This document shows positions 60,827 through 64,000 of a stretch of 64,000 nt of DNA, piece by piece. Position 1 is the first letter of the stretch. The number at the start of each line of letters is the position of its first letter. The notes under the pieces were generated by a model. The model was not told where the DNA came from. It worked only from the letters and a program-made list of their open reading frames with translations, and did no database searches. The stretch comes from Bifidobacterium apri (GTDB taxonomy: Bacteria; Actinomycetota; Actinomycetes; Actinomycetales; Bifidobacteriaceae). Location of the stretch: assembly GCF_009299485.1 (NCBI RefSeq), contig NZ_WBSO01000004.1:147447-211446 (forward strand). Reading direction: 5' to 3'. Made by a program: the position numbers and the translations under genes.

Positions 60827-62152
60827 GTGGTCGAAGAGAAAGATGATGTGCTCCATGTTGAGGGCGGCAAACCGCTCCACGGCACGATCAAGGTTCGCGG
60901 AGCCAAGAATTTCGTAAGCAAAGCCATGGTCGCCGCATTGCTCGCGCCTGGTAAATCCGTGCTGAAGAACGTGCCGGAAATCCGCGATGTGCACGTCGTA
61001 TCCGACCTGCTGCGCCTGCACGGTGTGGACGTGAATGTGGACGGCAAGAACGGCATCGTCACTATCGACGCAACTCACGTGAAGCTTGCCGACGTCGCTG
61101 ATGTGGACACGCTTTCGGGTTCGTCGCGCATCCCGATCCTGTTCTCCGGCCCGCTGGTGCACCGTCTGGGCGAGGCGTTCATCCCGGCGCTCGGCGGCTG
61201 CAACATCGGCGGACGCCCCATCAATTTCCATCTCGACACGCTGCGCAAACTCGGTGCGGACGTCGACAAGGAGCACAAGGACGGCATCCATATTACCGCC
61301 CCGAACGGTTTGCACGGCGCGAAAATTCATCTGCCGTACCCGTCGGTGGGCGCCACCGAGCAGACCCTGTTGGCAGCCGTGCTCGCCGAGGGCAAGACGG
61401 AACTGTCCGGTGCCGCAATCGAGCCGGAAATCATGGATCTGGTCGCTGTCCTGCAGAAAATGGGCGCGATTATTTCCGTGGATGTGGATCGTACCTTCCG
61501 CATTGAGGGTGTGGAGAAGCTTCAGGGCTTCACCCATACCGCGCTGACCGACCGTATTGAAGCGGCATCCTGGGCTTCGGCGGCGCTCGCCACCCGCGGT
61601 GACGTATTCGTCAAGGGTGCCACGCAGGCTGACATGATGACCTTCCTCAACGTGTTCCGCAAGGTCGGCGGTAAGTTTGATATTACCGATGAGGGCATCC
61701 GCTTCTGGCATCCGGGCGGGGACCTGCACCCGGTGGCCATCGAAACCGACGTGCACCCTGGCTTCATGACCGATTGGCAACAGCCGCTCGTGGTTGCGCT
61801 GACCCAGGCGAAGGGCCTGTCGATTGTGCATGAAACCGTGTATGAGAACCGTTTCGGCTTCACTAAGCCGCTGGTGCAGATGGGTGCGACCATCCAGCTG
61901 TACCGTGAGTGCCTCGGTTCGCTGCCCTGCCGTTTCCAGCAGCGCAATTACAAGCATTCCGCGGTGATTTTCGGACCGACTCCGTTGACCGGGCGCGATA
62001 TCGACGTGCCGGATTTGCGTGGAGGGTTCAGCCACCTGATTGCGGCGCTTGCGGCGTCCGGCCCGTCCGATGTGCACGGGATTTCGCTGATTGACCGCGG
62101 GTACGCGGATTTCCGCGGCAAGTTGCTCGCGCTTGGGGCTGATATCGACTGA
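60827..62152 (+). CDS. murA: UDP-N-acetylglucosamine 1-carboxyvinyltransferase
   Basis: 441 residues. KVRGAKNFVSKAMVAALLAPG at the N-terminus (substrate Lys), catalytic Cys125 in LGGCNIGGRPINFHL, and DLRGGFSHLIAALAASG near the end. First committed step of peptidoglycan synthesis. Having Cys rather than Asp at the active site predicts fosfomycin sensitivity of the enzyme, in contrast to mycobacteria. GTG start with AAAGAGG six bases upstream; a longer frame is open but lacks a site. Confidence 0.95.
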   Translation: MVEEKDDVLHVEGGKPLHGTIKVRGAKNFVSKAMVAALLAPGKSVLKNVPEIRDVHVVSDLLRLHGVDVNVDGKNGIVTIDATHVKLADVADVDTLSGSSRIPILFSGPLVHRLGEAFIPALGGCNIGGRPINFHLDTLRKLGADVDKEHKDGIHITAPNGLHGAKIHLPYPSVGATEQTLLAAVLAEGKTELSGAAIEPEIMDLVAVLQKMGAIISVDVDRTFRIEGVEKLQGFTHTALTDRIEAASWASAALATRGDVFVKGATQADMMTFLNVFRKVGGKFDITDEGIRFWHPGGDLHPVAIETDVHPGFMTDWQQPLVVALTQAKGLSIVHETVYENRFGFTKPLVQMGATIQLYRECLGSLPCRFQQRNYKHSAVIFGPTPLTGRDIDVPDLRGGFSHLIAALAASGPSDVHGISLIDRGYADFRGKLLALGADID

Positions 62153-62175
62153 GTTGTTGCTCGTTCGGGTTTGAC

Positions 62176-62217
62176 GGTGCCGTTCTCCGGTTGCGGAGGG
62201 CGGCACCATGTGTTTTT
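62176..62217 (+). terminator. Terminator of murA
   Basis: Stem GGTGCCGTTCTCC / GGAGGGCGGCACC (two G-T pairs), 6-base loop, then TGTTTTT. Confidence 0.85.
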
Positions 62218-63156
62218 GCGGTGTTTTTGCGGTTGGCGGGTGCGTACGGGGCGGTGTGCGCGGGGGCGCGGTCGGAGCAGTCATGGATTGATGCGTTTGG
62301 CGCCTGTATGCAGGGGATTGTTGGGGCGCATACCATGGGGATGGTCATCGTCGGTCCCATTGGCCGATATGGGTGTTGATGCGAATTGTCAGGTTCGGCA
62401 ATATCGGCAATACTGGCGACGATGGAATATCCATGGCTGTATACCGCCGCGCGATGGTGAATGTTTTGTGAAGGACGACTGTGTTCAACAAGAGGAAAGC
62501 GATGTTGCAACTCTTGTCTACGGCTTCGGCTGGTACAGAATCAAAACGTAGACGTGGAGACACGTCAAACGTTTGACGGCAATAGGCCAACGGTGTGTGA
62601 GGAATATGCGGATTCGCCATGGTTCTTTAGCGGTTGGCTAATGATATCTTGAAACAATGTGCTGACCGTTTCGGGTTGGCGCTACGTCAGTTGCCCTCCG
62701 AAGAAGGAAGATAATACGCCGAATCAATCAGAGCCGAGGAAAGCGTGAGGTGACCAGAGCCCTCTTGGCTGTGGAAGACAGGTAGCGCAAAGTTGCTCGA
62801 AGTAACTGGAATGTGAAACGTATCAGTCCATCCAAAGTGGAATGTGGGACTGCAACTATCCGAGAGGAAGAAACCGAACATGAATGGTGCGATTGTTGCT
62901 GATCCCGGGTAAGCGCGGCTGCAGTCACGTGGCATGGTGTCTGACGGGAAATGGAGGCATCTTTCTGGCAAGACGATGAAGTTGTCCGAACGGACAGAGC
63001 AGGCGTATCAGGATGCTGTGGGAGATTGCTCGGCTGCTGTGGGCGTTTCCAGTGTCTCGGGCGGGCAGCCGTTGCCATCAAGCAGGTGACGGTACTTTCG
63101 TCATCACTGGACAGCAAGCACAGGGTTACGAGAGCAAACGGTAAAGGAGAGCAGTC
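62218..63156. other. 939-bp gap before the subtilase, lower GC, no clear gene
   Basis: Several frames give short, protein-like fragments but none is complete with a ribosome site. The best is a 94-codon minus-strand frame at 62687-62971. On the plus strand, pieces such as MKLSERTEQAYQDAVGD near 62976 also look coding-like. This suggests decayed genes or a small-peptide region. Confidence 0.4.
62687..62971 (-). CDS. Possible small protein or gene remnant
   Basis: 94 codons with genus-typical third-base GC and alternating hydrophobic pattern (for example DTFHIPVTSSNFALPVF). No good ribosome site and no family recognised, so it may be chance or the 3' remnant of a decayed gene. Confidence 0.22.
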   Translation of the reverse strand: MPERCLHFPSDTMPRDCSRAYPGSATIAPFMFGFFLSDSCSPTFHFGWTDTFHIPVTSSNFALPVFHSQEGSGHLTLSSALIDSAYYLPSSEGN

Positions 63157-64000
63157 ATGGAGTTCAAAGGATTATCGGATAGTCGTGTGCAGGGAACAGG
63201 ACTTCCCCATGGCGCGGTTGAGTGCGCGCGGATGGGGTCGTGGGGTCGGCCGGCGCGTGGCCGTGTGCGTGTGTGGTTGTGGCGTGTGGTGTTGGTGGTG
63301 GCTGCTGTGGTGGTGGTGTGTGGGTTGTGTGTGCCGGCGCGTGCTGTGGATGGGGTGGATTGGCGTATCGAGGATATGGGGGTGCGTGATGCGTGGGCGT
63401 CGGGTGTGACGGGCCGGGGTGTGACGGTCGCGGTGATCGACACCCAGGTGGTGGAGGATCATCCGTCCCTGGCGGGTGCGGATGTGGAGTACCGGTTCGT
63501 CATGGTGGGCGGGGGCACGTCGTGCCGTGGTTCGCAGGATTCGTCGTTGTCCATGTCGGTGGATGATCCGACGGTGTCCACGGCGGACGGCCTGTATGTG
63601 ACGCACGGGACGCATATGGTCGGCCTGATCGCGGGGACGGGCGTGGGGTATGACGGCGGTCTGGGCTTCCAGGGCGTCGCGCCGGGCGCGCATGTGATCG
63701 CCTACCCCGACGAGCTCGCGACGGAAGGGACCCTCGACGGCATGGCCTGTGTCAGCGACGACGACAACGGCGCGCATCCTTTGGTCGTGGGGGAGTTGGA
63801 GGATGCGGTGGCGTCGGGGGCGCGTGTGGTGAACATGTCGTTCGGTCTCGACGGCATCGACAACTGGGATGTCGCGGCGGCGGCGTTGCATGCGTTGCGG
63901 CATGGCGTGGTGCTGGTGTCCGGGCGGGACAACAGCTCGACCGCGGGCATGTACGACCTGGTGGGTGTGCCGGGGACGAACAATTACTTCCCGGGCGAGG
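63157..64000 (+). CDS. Secreted subtilisin-like serine protease, 3' truncated by window edge
   Basis: 281 codons seen. ATG preceded by AAAGGAGAGCAGTC. A 33-residue basic leader precedes a Val-rich membrane helix (about 42-60), then the mature enzyme begins near VDGVDWRIEDM. S8 catalytic Asp in TVAVIDTQV and His in THGTHMVGLIAGTG are present, as is the GARVVNMSFG oxyanion-side strand; the Ser lies beyond the window. Mycosin-like (type VII secretion) and general extracellular subtilases are both possible; right-hand neighbours would decide. The leader uses many GTG and TGT codons. Confidence 0.9.
   Translation, partial: MEFKGLSDSRVQGTGLPHGAVECARMGSWGRPARGRVRVWLWRVVLVVAAVVVVCGLCVPARAVDGVDWRIEDMGVRDAWASGVTGRGVTVAVIDTQVVEDHPSLAGADVEYRFVMVGGGTSCRGSQDSSLSMSVDDPTVSTADGLYVTHGTHMVGLIAGTGVGYDGGLGFQGVAPGAHVIAYPDELATEGTLDGMACVSDDDNGAHPLVVGELEDAVASGARVVNMSFGLDGIDNWDVAAAALHALRHGVVLVSGRDNSSTAGMYDLVGVPGTNNYFPGE

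Noticed and set aside
62951..63409. 152-codon plus-strand frame overlapping the subtilase start
   Set aside because: Composition is Cys/Arg/Val-rich from GTG/TGT runs, it lacks a ribosome site and it overlaps the better-supported protease frame.

Overview
The window is a chromosomal segment of a high-GC actinobacterium, most consistent with the genus Bifidobacterium. The evidence is gene content and order: a Tad pilus tail with a DUF4244-type pilin next to dnaX-recR, aspartokinase and its ACT domains as two separate genes beside asd and prs, rpsF-ssb-rpsR-rplI, topA-tmk-holB, divergent ptsH and ptsI, gltX with tRNA-Glu and tRNA-Gln, an IclR regulator facing leuCD, and murA. Nearly all starts follow GGAG-type Shine-Dalgarno sites. 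The species cannot be fixed from sequence alone.

Layout. 1-2672: 3' part of a Tad locus (TadB end, TadC, pilin, two TadE-like proteins). 2800-12941: housekeeping block (dnaX, recR, split aspartokinase, asd, prs, ribosomal/ssb operon). 13651-22105: cell-surface and export genes (polysaccharide deacetylase, SRP RNA, an accessory cassette of secreted SH3b protein, lipoprotein and MacAB-like exporter, then a PAP2 phosphatase). 22183-27049: topA-tmk-holB. 27152-30766: LacI regulator and general PTS proteins. 31295-35563: PEBP protein, PepD dipeptidase, Fhs. 35951-45937: unusual PilT ATPase with a very long Ala/Lys/Glu coiled coil, MIF-like tautomerase, GtrA, MFS carrier, histidine phosphatase, a hypothetical protein and a DUF805 protein. 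46087-53249: gltX, two tRNAs, repeat arrays, metallophosphoesterase and a three-gene ABC exporter. 53395-62152: LtbR-like regulator, leuCD, DUF1801, a dihydroorotate dehydrogenase-like enzyme, a surface HNH nuclease lipoprotein and murA. 63157-end: 5' part of a secreted subtilase.

The most unusual content is non-coding. Two arrays (8208-8446 and 50315-50628) hold 4 and 5 copies of a palindromic core spaced exactly 73 bp apart. A second family of long perfect hairpins (arms TTCTGCCGACGCTGA / TCAGCGTCGGCAGAA) occurs at five places, all in gaps between convergent genes. Where tandem, these units mostly repeat every 52 bp, as do two other repeat families (48319-48572 and 56802-57000). 73 and 52 bp are close to 7 and 5 turns of B-DNA, so a DNA-binding or architectural role is possible; a transcribed-hairpin role is the alternative. 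No cas genes are present.

All calls come from reading the sequence and its translations; no database search was run.
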